64,000 bases of DNA. It comes from Zingiber officinale (taxonomy: Eukaryota; Streptophyta; Magnoliopsida; Zingiberales; Zingiberaceae). The stretch spans positions 131,591,004 through 131,655,003 of the forward strand of contig NC_055989.1 in assembly GCF_018446385.1 (NCBI RefSeq), given 5' to 3'. Below, piece after piece: positions 1 to 11,709 of the stretch (positions are counted from its first letter, which is position 1; each line of letters begins with the position of its first letter). The position numbers were made by a program, and so were the translations under genes. The notes below the pieces were generated by a model that was not told the DNA's origin, did no database searches, and saw only the letters and a program-made list of their open reading frames with translations.

Positions 1-361
1 TTAAACAGGTTGAGCAAGAATGGATGTTATCGACAATAGTTCTTGTGATCTGGTTTTCATTCCTAGCCATTTTAGGTTAACCAGCTAAACTCTAGACATT
101 CCATTTCTTATTAATGGAAGCATGTGTTGTGTTGATCACCCTGTTTGCAAGTTTCATGTCATCTTTAAGTGAGCTAATTGAATAATGGAAGCAAGTGTTG
201 ATCATCCTGTGTTGATCTGGTTTTCTTGTCACTTTGTAGTTTCAGTTTTATTTTGTCAATTAGGTATTCCATGAATCTTACACTCAGAAATTCTGTTTCG
301 TATAACTTTTTATGATGTTTTTTACATGCTCATTCATCTTTCTCTCCCTGAAAACTTGCAG

Positions 362-2149
362 GATGAGTGTTCTAGGGAAGGAAGATTGGAAGGGAATGTT
401 TGATTTGGTGGCAAATGCTAAGCAAGTTGTTTCTTCTGTTCAAGATGCCGCACGGAAGCTTACTTCTTACACCAAGTTTAGGGATGCATCAATCGTTTCT
501 GGTATGCCTTTCAAAGATATTTTTATCTCAGCCATCTGTAGGGTTTTTTAATGATTAAAGACAACATCATACAACAAATAAATTTTATCTTACTAAGTGG
601 AGTCGTCTATCTGAATCGTCTTATTTTATTGGGCTCTATATTAAAGGCAACATATAATCATATTCGCTTTGCAAATCCTAACAATCAGTGATTGAAATAC
701 TGATTTGTGCCGGGCAGCAATAACAGTTTTTACCGTTCTGGCGCGGGAGCGAAACCGGCACCATACGCGCGACAATTTTGCGTGTGTCATCACACGCATG
801 TCGCGCGATAGAAGGTGGGTCGGAAGCGTCTTACGATGCCTCCTGTGCCGCTAGCAGTGCCCCGCAATACGAGATGATGCCGGAGGCATCTCGCGACACA
901 CAATGCTACTGTTCTTCTGAAGAAAATTAAAATTGGATTTAATTAACTCAAACAATTCTCAACTTAAGTGTGATATTTTAAAGAGACTTTTATAAACCCT
1001 AATTAAATTATCACAATAAAAAACATATAAAAAATATATTTAAAATTTTTAAAAATTAATAAATTTTATTAATTGATATTCTGATTTTTTTATTGTTTTA
1101 AATTTTATTTAAACATTTTAAAAATTCTAATAAGTCATATTTATATTTTGATAATTATTATATATAAAAGAGTATATTTGTATTTATATAATTATAATTA
1201 TTTAATCTGGGTGCAATGCTTCCATCTAATTCACGCTAATCCTTTTGGTATTAGTAAAGTAACATATTATGATGTATCAATTTTAATTCGAGTTATTGAT
1301 AGACTAATTTTCTTTAAAGAAAATTATATTTAATTATTTTTTCTAACAATATTAAGTTGTTTAATAATGAAGAACTTATATAAAATCAATATATAACTTA
1401 TTTTTAAATTCTACATAATAAACATATTTATTTAATAATTCCTATATATAAATAAAAAAATACTGAACTGTATCGGCACGATATGATACTGAAATCGTAT
1501 TGTTCTGGGCATGTGTTGAGATTTTAAACCTTGCTAACAATCAATCATTGACTCTGAATTAAAAAGCAAGAAGAAGAAAATGTACTCATCTTTCATGAAA
1601 GATTCAACATGACTATATCTTTGACAATTTACAGTCCTATCACGACTGGAAATACTAAAACTGTGGCTAAATTTTCATCTTTTTTAGTGTCTTTTGACCG
1701 TAAAATTTTTAGGAAGAACAACACGATATCTGAATACTACTCGATATTGTTTTCGCTGTAAACATATTATCTGAATACTACTACTCGATATTGTTTTTGC
1801 TGCAGAAGCAAAACAACACAAAGATTCAGCTACTTCAACTAAACCCGACATAGATTCCCTATCCATTACAAAACTGGAGGAACAGCTTCCTGAGGAGCTT
1901 TATGTACCTGGAACAATTTATTACCTTAAACGCGGTATCAATAATATCGACGGCCACAAAAGTGGAGAATCATATTCGCTCTGGAAGCGGAACCCAGATC
2001 AGGATTTCCGCAGCATAGCAATATCAGGCAAGTTTATCTCAGATCATAGATGCGATAGTCATTATTATGCATTAAGGGAAGTGCTCAAGAGCCTGCCAAT
2101 CTCTGAAGGTGGAAGAACAGTCTCAGATCTGAGAGATCTGAAGACTTAG
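362..2149 (+). CDS. Class-3 (mono/diacylglycerol) lipase-like protein, last two coding exons (5' part outside window)
   Basis: Two exons, about 362-501 and 1806-2149, share one reading frame. The first follows a TTGCAG acceptor and ends at a G|GTATGC donor. The second follows TTTTTGCTGCAG and ends at TAG (2147-2149). The split codon at the junction is consistent. The C-terminal segment has the run EELYVPGTIYYLKR, then YSLWKR, then ISGKFISDHRCDSHYYALR. I recognise this as the C-terminus of plant alpha/beta-hydrolases of the lipase class-3 family with an N-terminal mono/diacylglycerol lipase region. The His in SDHRCDSHYY is a candidate for the catalytic His. The Ser nucleophile region would lie upstream of the window. 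An AATAAAAA near 2333 could serve polyadenylation. Bases 1-361 look like intron. The family hydrolyses acylglycerols; the exact substrate is inferred. The exact 5' exon phase is only locally supported. Confidence 0.72.
688..1533. mobile_element. MULE-like non-autonomous insertion inside the lipase intron
   Basis: The 10-mer CTAACAATCA occurs at 678-687 and again at 1534-1543, flanking an ~846 bp block of unusual composition. The left ~230 bp is GC-rich with many CG dinucleotides; the remainder is very AT-rich. A 9-11 bp target duplication is typical of Mutator-like elements. The ends show only weak inverted similarity (start ..AAATACTGATTTGTGCC, end complement ..AAAATCTCAACACATGCC). There is no transposase. 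Other superfamilies remain possible. Confidence 0.5.
1728..1805 (+). repeat. Tandem duplication of the 3' splice-site region
   Basis: Two adjacent copies of about 33-37 bp, 1728-1760 and 1769-1805, share ATCTGAATACTACT..CGATATTGTTTT.GCTG. The downstream copy ends in CAG and is the acceptor of the last lipase exon. The upstream copy ends in GTA and lacks the AG. The duplication includes the polypyrimidine stretch, so it probably arose by local slippage and left one working acceptor. Confidence 0.6.
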
Positions 2150-2747
2150 TGATTACATACTTAGACTTTTGGCGTATGGAACCTTCAAATTATTTCTATC
2201 GACCAGGGTATCGACCGAACTGAACGTGCTAGACACTTGGATTGGCATCCTTCTTGAAGAATTCATATTTGGTTTGGCATTCAAAGTTACTTGGATATAC
2301 CTCAGAATTTGTAGTATAATGTAATTGGCAAAAATAAAAAGGTGCGACCTGTCATATTTTTTTTATCCATATCTTTTTTAGTAATAGTTGTTACAACATG
2401 TAGCTACAATCATTACGTGTCAAGTAAATTAGTAATATTTTTTTCCAACTTGATTAAATTATTACACATTGTCTCACTGTTATATTAAAATATTCTTTAT
2501 CAACTTATCAAATATACGATAATAATTTTATTGTTTGTATGTATACACAACAAAAACATGGCATGAGTTTTGTGGAGGAATAATTTCTCTGTTAGCACTT
2601 CTTGCTTCAAGTGAATTTGAATCCGCTGGGCTTCAATCCAGATTTTTAATATCATTCTGAGTGACAGTTTCAGCGACCTGTTCGAAGGAGATTGATCGAT
2701 CGATCGCTGACATATGGTGCTGATAACGAATTGGATGTTGAGGAATT

Positions 2748-2774
2748 GAAGAAGAAGAAGAAGAAGAAGAAGAA
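2748..2774 (+). repeat. (GAA)n microsatellite
   Basis: About nine consecutive GAA units, followed by an A-rich stretch. The long leucine-rich reading frame on the opposite strand is a product of this repeat and not a gene. Confidence 0.85.
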
Positions 2775-4185
2775 AAAAGTAGTAAAGAGGCATTCAATGG
2801 CACAACCACAACTCAACCTCACAAAATGAACACAAAGTTCAAACTCTCATCCTCAATTCTATTTTCTTCGTTCGTTCATTCGAGAAAACAAACACCTCCA
2901 TCAATCATCAGTCTCTCTACCATCAAAGGTTGCAATTGTTCAATACTATTTTTTTTTTGTTTTTCTGGTCCAACATCAAAATCAAATAGCAAAGAGACAT
3001 GATTAAATTCTTGGTCAAGGCTTCAAGAGTTGGAAGATCTGTCTCCAAATAAGACAGCGAGTCCACATCCCACCCAACTATAAACCACCAAAACCTAAAG
3101 AAAAAGGAACAAAAAGCTTTTCTGCATGGAGAAGACCTTGAAAGCAGTCATGTGTTGTGTGACCATCAGGCAAGAGTGGCAAAGGGGCCACCATTGTCCC
3201 CCCTGCCTCAATATGTGATCGAATTACGCTTCGGAGGAGTGTGTTTCAATTTGTCTAACCCTTTAATTTGTTGGAAGAAGACAAGAATTGGAGAGCTTCA
3301 ATAGTTAAAAAGCACAAGGATGAGAGTTTGGATGCTAAAGCATTGCAATCTGATTATATTCATTAGTACTCATCCGCTATACAATTGGCCATTTCAATTT
3401 AGCTTTCATAAGAGGTTCTCTAATGATCAATCCGGACGTCTAATTTTCACTCATTTTACTATCAAAACCAACTCGAAAGCTAGCCTAAGTCGACCGAATC
3501 CACCCGATACCTAAAAAAACTCCAATCCCTTACTACGCTGACAAGGACTGCAACTTAACCTAATCAATGTGCATGTTCTCAATGATATCATACAAGTTTA
3601 CAATGTCATTTCAAGGTCAAACCTAAGTGAGGAAAAGTTTGAAAAGTACAACCCTTTATGTATCCATCAGATCAATTTTTTTTATTTAGTAGATTGTGTA
3701 TCCTACTGCCATTGACTATTATTTCTCAGCATGTGGTTTTCCACATACAGCTAAAAGCCCTAACTAGGGTTTTGTCTCTTGGAGCTAACAAGTTGGCTTG
3801 TTGGAGAAAGACAAACAATGGTTAAACCCTAGAATTATTTGTGAATAAATCTTGACCAGTCTTTGGAGATTTCATGCTTTTACTAACTTGTTAGTTTGCT
3901 TAAGCCTCACTAGTTTGACCACCTAATGATTAGGGTTTGGGTTTATTAGGGTGCCCACTCGATCAGTCCAATCGAATCAAACTAAACTAGATTAAATTTG
4001 AGATGTAGATCAAATTGAAATCACAATCCAACATTTTATCCTTTTTTTACAATTTTTATTTAATTATAGTTTTAGGGATATTAAATGTATCGATGTCGGT
4101 CTAGGTCTAGATGTCAATCCCTAAAACTAGGTGATTCATTCAATCTTCAATTATAAATTAAAGCTTTATGAATGTGGCAAAAGAT

Positions 4186-4385
4186 AATTCGCTCGCTCCA
4201 GTGCCTCCACCAACTTATCCCTAGGTCAACACGGAGGAGATAAATCATGGATGACTACTAGCCATTAGTGCAGGGCCAACACGGGGGGAAAGACATGCTC
4301 AGACGTGCCAAGTTTCGACCTCATGACCTAGTGTGGCAACATTCCATGCCTAAATCATCGCATCGCCTTGAGGGGACAATTAAAG
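4186..4385 (-). mobile_element. Possible tRNA-derived SINE
   Basis: Read on the minus strand, this block of moderate GC content in AT-rich surroundings begins near TGTCCCCTCAAGGCGATGCG. Its GCGATGCGATG stretch could be a degraded A box. About 40 bases on is GGTCGAAACT, similar to a B box (GGTTCGANTC). That spacing fits a tRNA-like Pol III promoter. The block ends in an AT-rich tail. I could not confirm a target duplication, so a fragment of another repeat is possible. Confidence 0.33.
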
Positions 4386-5508
4386 CTTCATAAATGAACT
4401 TTGGTTGGGTAGATTGTGTTGTTTCATGGACTCGATTAGACTTAGTGGTTATGGAAATCAAGCACACAAATGAGTGCGTGACAAATTGAAGAAAGTGAGT
4501 GAGCTTACGAGTTGGATGGACCCGATAGGAATACAAGAGATGAACCTAGTGGATTAAAAAATGGATAGATACAATCGAGCTAATCAAACATGTTAATAGT
4601 GTGAAAAACATATATATAAAGATATAATCCTCCTACCTATAGTTCAATCATTCCTGGTAAGAGTAAGCAACAAGACTTTGATGATCCTTTTAGTTCTAGT
4701 TTCTTTCTTTTTTTTCTTCTTCTTCTTGAAACATAAGACTCAATATATTAATTAGAACATGAAACAAGACTTTAATCTCATACTTGGAAATAGTTTCAAC
4801 TAACACAATTTCATTATTGATAATCAATCTAATATTATATCTTTCATGATTAAAGACAAAAGTGGGCACAAATCTCTCTTCTCAATGGTAGCCATTTTGA
4901 ATAGATTAACATTTTTTATTTATTCGAGTGCTTTCGGTATGCTCCCCCTCTAATTCTTTAACTTTCCAATTGTCTTCTTCACCTAAAAACAAACAATTTT
5001 GTGAACCATTTCTTCATGGTTAAGTGTCAAACATCTACACTTGAAAATGATCACAATTATATCAAGAAGTAAATCAAATAACCTAAGTTTTTCAAAGAAA
5101 TCGATATAGAAGAAGATGAAATATTACAAAGCTAATTCTATATTTCAAATGATCACCTTCTTTTAATGCCTCAAGAAACAAAAAAACACTAGTACAAGAT
5201 AATCTAGAAGCCAAAAAGGAAAAAAAAGCTTTCAATTTCGATCACGAGTAACACACTTACCACCCTTTTCATTCATAGAGTTGAGAATCTAAAGGGACGC
5301 AGAAAAGGAGCAAGCAAAATGCTGAAGCAAACTGAAATGGGTTGGGTTGTCTTTACCTTCTTTTGTCATCACTCTCTGTGAATTGGCCTTTCGAATTTAG
5401 ATGAAGAAGATGATTTTTCTTTAAAAAATGGCTAATGTAGGCCATTAAGGAGACCAACTCTTTGTAAATTATTCCACAAAGCATGATCTCCACCTCCCCT
5501 TCTAAATG

Positions 5509-5516
5509 TTTATAAT
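5509..5516 (+). promoter_or_regulatory. Candidate TATA box of the LBD gene
   Basis: The sequence TTTATAAT lies about 85 bases before the LBD start codon, in a region otherwise lacking features. A transcription start about 30 bases downstream would give a 5' leader of about 60 nt. Position and sequence are the only support. Confidence 0.3.
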
Positions 5517-5599
5517 GCCATGGTGATTCACCACAAGGCCTAAGATCAGAATCGAATCGAATCGTAGGCAGTGTGGAGTTGAGTAGTAGCTAGCTCGGC

Positions 5600-6530
5600 A
5601 TGGCAGGCTTTGGCTCTCCTTGTGGTGCATGCAAGTTCTTGAGGAGGAAGTGTGTGAGAGGATGTGTGTTTGCTCCCTACTTCTGCCATGAGCAGGGGGC
5701 TGCACATTTTGCAGCCATTCACAAAGTCTTCGGGGCGAGCAATGTCTCGAAGCTCCTCCTCCACCTCCCGGTTTCGCACAGGTCTGAGGCCGCCCTCACC
5801 ATTGCCTATGAAGCTCAAGCCAGGCTGCACGATCCTATTTACGGTTGTGTGGCACACATCTTTGCATTGCAACAGCAAGTGAGTACTATTTTAGTCCAAA
5901 GAAGTGATCTTGATACTAAGTATGCAGTATCAGTTTGACTCACTTTCGATCTTGTGCCAAAGAATGTGGATGTTCGGGAACATAGTTCTGGACTAATCAG
6001 TATCGAACATATCAAATTTCATAACTTTTGATACAATTTGAATCAGAGTTGATACATTAGTACACGAATCAGAGTTGATCAAAGAAATAAAATGTCAATG
6101 CTTTACCATCACTGATTTCTTACCTTGTTTTGTGCAGGTTGTGACTTTGGAAGCTCAAATTGCTTCATTAAAAGCTCAAACATCAAGGCTCGAGGAAGAG
6201 GAGTCAAGTAACAAGTTCCTGCAGTATGAAATAGGCGAGGACTATTTCTCGCCCCGCGAAGTGAGCATGACCCAATCTTCAGTTTCAGATGCCAATATGA
6301 ACCCTGAAGTGATGTTGTTGTACCATGACAATGGCCTTCTCGATTCGAATACTTTACGACCTTCTCAGCATTCGTATATGAGACACACCGATCAGTCCTC
6401 ATTCACCATGGATGACAATTCGTCGTGTGCCATGACCTCACTTGACCTTCAAGCAAATGCAATGAGATCGACATATCATGATATGGATGACCTTCACTCA
6501 GTGGCATTTGGTCATCTTAATTGTGCATGA
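5600..6530 (+). CDS. LOB-domain (LBD/ASL) class I transcription factor
   Basis: Two exons (5600-5878 and 6138-6530) give 223 residues. The intron is bounded by CAA|GTGAGT and TTGTGCAG|GTT, at the position where many LBD genes are split, just after the LQQQ run. The DNA-binding CX2CX6CX3C block is complete (Cys 8, 11, 18, 22; [13 protein letters not shown]). It is followed by the GAS block ([10 protein letters not shown]), the invariant-Pro region DPIYGCV, and the leucine-zipper-like segment running into [14 protein letters not shown]. The rest (about residues 115-223) is acidic and Ser/Asn-rich, as in activator LBDs. The block wording is closest, from memory, to the LBD16/18/29 (crown/lateral root) clade, whose members act in the nucleus downstream of auxin response factors. 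The clade is an inference. The ATG chosen is directly before the conserved GSPCGACK start, so the N-terminal leader is short for the family. Confidence 0.9.
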
Positions 6531-9500
6531 GAAGCTTATAAGAAGAATGATTTCTTGGTCAAATATGACAACCGATTAGGCTTGTCGGTGTATGATAAAT
6601 GAAACGATAAAGCTGAATTGAATCGAACTTATTCAGGATATATTACAGAGGTCCAAGTGAGTAATTCTATACAAGAAAATTGTTGTTCATAAAACCTTCT
6701 TTTCTCAGTAGCTTCTCATCAAACAAAATATAAATAAGCTAAAGAAAATTGTCCCTAGTGCCTCTTTCTTTCTGCATCTTTTTCAGATACCTGATCACTT
6801 AGAACATTTTATTATATCTTTTCCTTTTTGTGTTCTTGAATGCTCAAATTGTCGACACAAAAAAAAACATATTTTTCTTGCTTTCGACTCTAAATTCAAA
6901 CAACTAAAGCCATGAAGTACCAGTCAAACAATGGATTGAAGAAAGAGCAAAGCAACTCTAATCATCATTGAGATAAAGAACAAGAAGGTGATCAAATGAG
7001 AGTGGCACATTAAAAGTGTGGCTTAAAGAAGTGAGAGTCAATTAAATGGAGTTTAGCTGCTTTAATGATTGCTTTGCCAACTTATTTGTTTACTAACATT
7101 AGAATTAGATAGCCATTTAGCACACTGTTAGTATCACATTAACCTAATTCGAAAAGATCAGTCATTAAAAGATTGTTAGGCTCAGCAAACGTATTAAGCT
7201 CAGTTATGCTCGGCCCAAGTCATAAGATATTGAAAAACTCATGAGAATTTTTATTTAGTACTAGAGTTTGGAAAAAACAGTCTGAAATGAGCCTTAACCC
7301 TTAAGTATCTAATTGAAGGATGATAAGAACAGTGGTTAGGAAGTCATTTTCCTTTTTGGTTTTATTATTTGAAAATAAATAAATCAATCGAGTGAAGTTT
7401 TCTTTTGTGAACAGTTTTATTAAATTATTTGGATATTTGAGTTTGCAATTCATTTAATTACATAATTGTGATGCAGAAGAAGAAGAAGAAAGAGATTGCA
7501 GCTCAGCTGTATTTTTCTCAGCAACTATGGAAATAGAAGAAAGGGACAGCAAGAGATGCTTCCTATTTAATGCTGGATGTCAACTAGCACCATCACCTCC
7601 ACCACTTGCTCAATTTTTTCTCTAGTTGTTTCTTTTAACTAGGTTCTAAAATTAACCACGCACTTAAAATGATCAGATCTTAAAAATGCATCTAACTTTT
7701 AAAGTTTTTAAATAGTGCATTTGTTTTTTATTTTGATCCTATGTGGGATTGAGCCGGACGTCCCGACTTCAATATTATCCGGTTCATTAATTTTTTTTAC
7801 GATTATGATATTAAATTTTAAAGAATAATACCACTATAGTAATGCATTTTTAAATTAGATGTTAATTTTAAAAAATCACATTATAGTAATACTTATTTTA
7901 AAAATCAACATCATAATAATACTATACAAATCTTAAAATTAAAATCACAATAATACGATTCTTTGAATATAGTACTATGTCCTCAGGACTATAATATCAC
8001 TATAGGATATAGATTTAATTTCTAACTATGATCTATTTCTAAAATTTTTTTCTTTAAATAAAGAATACAATAAAAAATTATCATATTTCTTTCACTTTTT
8101 CTAATCAGTTGACTATCGATTATAAACTGACATGTAATTTATGTCTTTTGTTTATAACCTGGGATGCCTAGGATGAATAGGATCCTTTTTTATTACAATT
8201 TGAATATAGCACCATGATAATTAAATAGAGGGATAAAAAAAATAAATATGTCTAGTAATTTAAAGTTAAATGTGCTTTTAGAATTCCACTTTTAAATATG
8301 CCCTTCCATCAATTACTGAAAATTAAGTATTTTATTTATTTTACAAAAGATCAAACTCCATTCTAGTATCTAAAGGATGAAATACTATACTCTTTCCTAA
8401 CTATTTTTGGAATGGGATGCGGTGATAAAAAAGATCTATTAAAAGATAAATTGACCATAAAAGTCAAAATTAAAGAAGGAGTCAAAATCGGTTGAGCAGA
8501 TCTATTACGGATGAGCGAATGGTATGTCTGAGCAGATGAGCAAGGTCAAATAACTCGAGGTTAAGAGATAAATAGATAGTGCATCCCTCATCGTCGTCCC
8601 CGTCAAGTGGGAGGCATGTCTGTCTGGATGAGAGGCAACCCTCCGACAACGGAAAAGCTAAGTGAAGGGGGATTGATCGATGCAGCACAATCCGCCCGAG
8701 CGGCCACCGGTCAACCTACAGCGGGACCCACCCGTATATCTTCTTATACTCTTTTGGAGGTTTGTGTCACTTATAACAAAGTATGCTCCGTAGGCAAATC
8801 GCATTGTAGAAGCTTCTAGACTGTTACATTAGATATATATATGCTCGTTTAAGGAAAGGTGTTAGGGACACTTTTTGACTTGTCTTTTCATAGGATACTT
8901 GGGAAAACGTACACACGCTTTGAGATGCGTTGCACATGCACTACAATAACACTATAAAAGATGTTTCTATCTACAGGCGGAGGTATATACAACTTCGTTA
9001 TTCTATACACTTTAGCTACAATTTTCCACTATTCTCTATATCATTGGAAATTGACTTGAACGTCGGAAGACCAACACTGGAAACTCTTTCCCGACCCAGC
9101 ACTAATGCTTCTGTGTTGCAGGACTACGTGGAGTCTCCATCCCATTAATTTTCTAGCCACATTCCTAACTTTCCATCTTCTCTACTTTCGGACATGAACC
9201 GAATGAATTATTTTAAGATTTTAAAATTTGTTTAGAATAAAAAAAATAAAAATTGAAGCCTAATTGATTAAGAGAATTGATCAATATGTCTCATGGATTT
9301 AGATTCAATTATAATGTGATTAGAATGAATACAAGTCTCGTGAGTATATATAATTGAGAAGGATTAACAAAATTAATTTAATATTTTATATTTAAACACA
9401 AATGAGTATAAAGAGATCACAATGATTTCATCGTTGACACCTGATTACGTTTTCTACTTCATTTTTACAAATTGAAGCCCTTGTTTTACAAATTAACATT

Positions 9501-9580
9501 CGTTCTCCACTCCCCGTAAGTCTATATAATTCCATAACTACCCTCTCTGTTCCTATGTTTTGGCTGCGGCGGAGAAAGCC
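6531..9580. other. Intergenic spacer between LBD and ZAT-like genes
   Basis: AT-rich, with no supported gene. It contains a short GAA run near 7477-7490. A GC-richer patch at about 8500-8820 looks like a decayed transposable-element fragment, because it changes composition abruptly and its reading frames match nothing I know. The last ~100 bases carry the candidate promoter of the zinc-finger gene. Confidence 0.5.
9522..9529 (+). promoter_or_regulatory. Candidate TATA box of the ZAT-like gene
   Basis: The motif CTATATAA lies about 55 bases before the start codon. If used, the 5' leader would be only about 25-30 nt. Sequence and position are the only evidence. Confidence 0.35.
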
Positions 9581-10375
9581 ATGGAGCTGAGCACCGGCGG
9601 CAACATGGATAAGAACCATGAAGCCTTCTCACCGTCGGTACTCAAGCGCAAGGGGACGAAGCGTCTGCGTATGGAGGACGAGGACGAAGCACCGGCGGCT
9701 GCTTCCTCCTCGTCGGCGGGGGAGCCCTACAGGAGCGCCACGGGCCGAGAGGATGAGGCCACGGCTCGCTGCCTCATCCTCCTCGCACAGGGGCGCGCTT
9801 CTCCTCCGCCTCCGGATTCCTCCGAGTGGAAGTCCTTCGTTGCGAACGCCGCCGCTGGCGGCGGCGGTCGCAGGTTCCCCGGCGAGGAGTGCGCTTACGA
9901 CTGCAAGACATGCGGCAAGAGTTTCCCCTCCTTCCAGGCCCTCGGCGGTCACCGCACCAGCCACACGAAGAACAAGGATTCGCCTCCGCCGCACGGCGAG
10001 GCGAAGCGAGTTCCGGCGAAGAAGGAGGACGTAGGCCAACGGACCGTCTGCAGTTCGCCGAAGCCGCTGCGGGTGCACGAGTGCGCCATCTGCCGGATGG
10101 CGTTCTCCTCCGGCCAGGCCCTCGGCGGCCACATGCGCCGGCACCGCCCGATACCCTCCCCCGCCGACGAGGCGGCGCCGCTTCCGGAAGTAAAGAATGA
10201 GGTGATCAAGAACGCCGTCGTTTTGGACCTCAATCTACCTGCGCCGCCGGAGGACGAAGACTCCGAGGAGCATCGTATGGTCTCGCCGCCGCCGTCAATT
10301 GTCGCCTTCCCCTTCAAGAACCAGCAACCACTCGTCTTCCCGGCGCCTCCAGCATTGGTGGATTGCCATTATTAA
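9581..10375 (+). CDS. Two-finger C2H2 (C1-2i, ZAT5-like) transcriptional repressor
   Basis: Intronless, 264 residues from ATG 9581. An in-frame extension upstream would need a TTG start and is rejected for a plant gene. Elements in order: a basic NLS-like KRKGTKRLR (about residues 22-30); an L-box-like segment EDEATARCLILLAQ (about 54-67); zinc finger 1 CKTCGKSFPSFQALGGHRTSH; zinc finger 2 CAICRMAFSSGQALGGHMRRH; and the EAR repression motif DLNLPAP (about residue 216 onward). The QALGGH signature is plant-specific and contacts AGT-type DNA cores. EAR motifs recruit TOPLESS-type corepressors. This order is that of ZAT-type stress or defence repressors in the nucleus. GC content is very high (especially at third positions), typical of monocot single-exon genes and unlike its surroundings. 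Frames antisense or shifted within it are shadows. Confidence 0.92.
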   Translation: MELSTGGNMDKNHEAFSPSVLKRKGTKRLRMEDEDEAPAAASSSSAGEPYRSATGREDEATARCLILLAQGRASPPPPDSSEWKSFVANAAAGGGGRRFPGEECAYDCKTCGKSFPSFQALGGHRTSHTKNKDSPPPHGEAKRVPAKKEDVGQRTVCSSPKPLRVHECAICRMAFSSGQALGGHMRRHRPIPSPADEAAPLPEVKNEVIKNAVVLDLNLPAPPEDEDSEEHRMVSPPPSIVAFPFKNQQPLVFPAPPALVDCHY

Positions 10376-11709
10376 CCAAAACAAATCCACGCCATAAAAA
10401 AAAAATAATACCATTTTTTATCGCCTCTTTTATGTACATGCAAAATATTGGAATTTTATGGATTTTCCTGCAAATTACATCTATTCATCAAACTATATAT
10501 ATTTTTTAAGTCTCTGCGGATAATTAGCTAGCGCATGATGATACCACCATAAAATCCGAGAGTTAAATCTCTACTAGTAACAGAGTATTGTTCTCTCTTG
10601 TACGATATTCAACTATCCAAAATTATTAATCATCTGTAATTTATCTTTTTCATATTAATATGAAAAGTAGTTGGCAGAGAGGCTTTGGGACAAATAAATC
10701 ATTTTTTACTATCATACTCTATCCTTCCAAAAAAAAAAAAAAAATATTGAATCACGTAACATCAACTTATTCTTTGAGTTCTTACGACATCTCCTTCTTG
10801 TCCATATTATTATGCATAATATCACGATCGAATAGACTATACGAAAAGTATACGCATAATCAACTAGAGATGAACGAGAATGAGTGAGCAATCTAGCGAG
10901 TAGAGTGATGGAGAGAACACGAGTGATCGAGGGATGTAACTTGAATTAGGATTTGGCATTGTTTAGCTTCTCCACCACCAAATTAGGCAAAAGGTATGGA
11001 TGAGGGTTTTGGAGGTCGATTTGTTTGCAAGTAGCCATCTCGCTTTTCGAAGTATTAAATGTGAAAGCGAAAAAGGAACAAATTGAAACAAGCGTTGAAG
11101 GAAGAAGACAAGTACGATACCTCCTCTTCCAAACAAACAAAATGTCGTCACGATATAAACGATGGAGTATACGAAGGGAAGGACTCCACTTCACTCCAAG
11201 TATGTCCATGCTACGAGGTAATGCTTATCTCCTACATCGCTTTCATTAAAATTATCGGTATGGCTTCGCTTGTTGGCTAGCTATGTGTTTCTTCCTTCAT
11301 GTACTCTCTGTTTTTGTTCTAATAGATAGTAAGTTGCGTTTGGTTAGAGTAATATAATGAAGCTGGTAATATAATAAAATTTATAATGTAATTTAATATA
11401 ATTAATATTATATTACTTTATTTGATGAAAGAATTGTATATTATAATGTAATATTTGATTATAAAGATGATTATATTCTTTTATTTAGTGTTCATTATTT
11501 TTTATAAGAAATATAGTTCATATTATTATAAAATGATAAAATATCCTGCGACTTCTGTCGCCGTCGACGGTCGATGGCGCCGACATCCGAAGGCGGCCGG
11601 TGGCACCGGCGCTTGAAGGCGGTGGTGACGGCGACAACGAACGACGACCGGTTGATGCAGGAAATGGACTAAGCTTAAATGCTTAGTGACTTAATCAAGG
11701 GCTTGTTAT
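10376..11709. other. Intergenic DNA with a probable MITE/hAT-like remnant
   Basis: It starts with the 3' flank of the ZAT-like gene and a poly-A run (about 10729-10743). No gene is supported. At about 11335-11530 there is AT-rich, internally palindromic sequence after GCGTTTGGTTAGAG, a wording common at ends of hAT-like MITEs. It is followed by a short GC-rich block with many GTCG/GGCG steps (about 11548-11660). I could not define matching ends. Confidence 0.4.

Larger units (their letters stand above)
2150..5599. other. Intergenic spacer between lipase-like and LBD genes
   Basis: No gene is supported. Short open frames here have no recognisable domain and no coding-like composition. It holds the lipase 3' UTR, a GAA microsatellite (2748-2774), a possible SINE (4186-4385), a CTT-rich run near 4710-4730 and AT-rich sequence. 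The presumptive LBD promoter lies at its right end. Confidence 0.6.

Noticed and set aside
2500..2793. Leucine-rich 97-residue frame on the minus strand
   Set aside because: It is the translation of the GAA microsatellite plus AT-rich flanks.
3165..3225. Possible miRNA hairpin (AGGCAAGAGTGG ... CCCCCCTGCCT)
   Set aside because: The arms pair imperfectly with a very short loop and match no miRNA family I recognise.
8482..8819. Small gene in the GC-richer patch
   Set aside because: Overlapping frames on both strands without domain similarity; the abrupt composition change fits a TE fragment better.
9618..10317. Long arginine/alanine-rich frames overlapping the ZAT-like gene
   Set aside because: They are shadow frames of a GC-rich coding sequence; only the + frame from 9581 shows domains.
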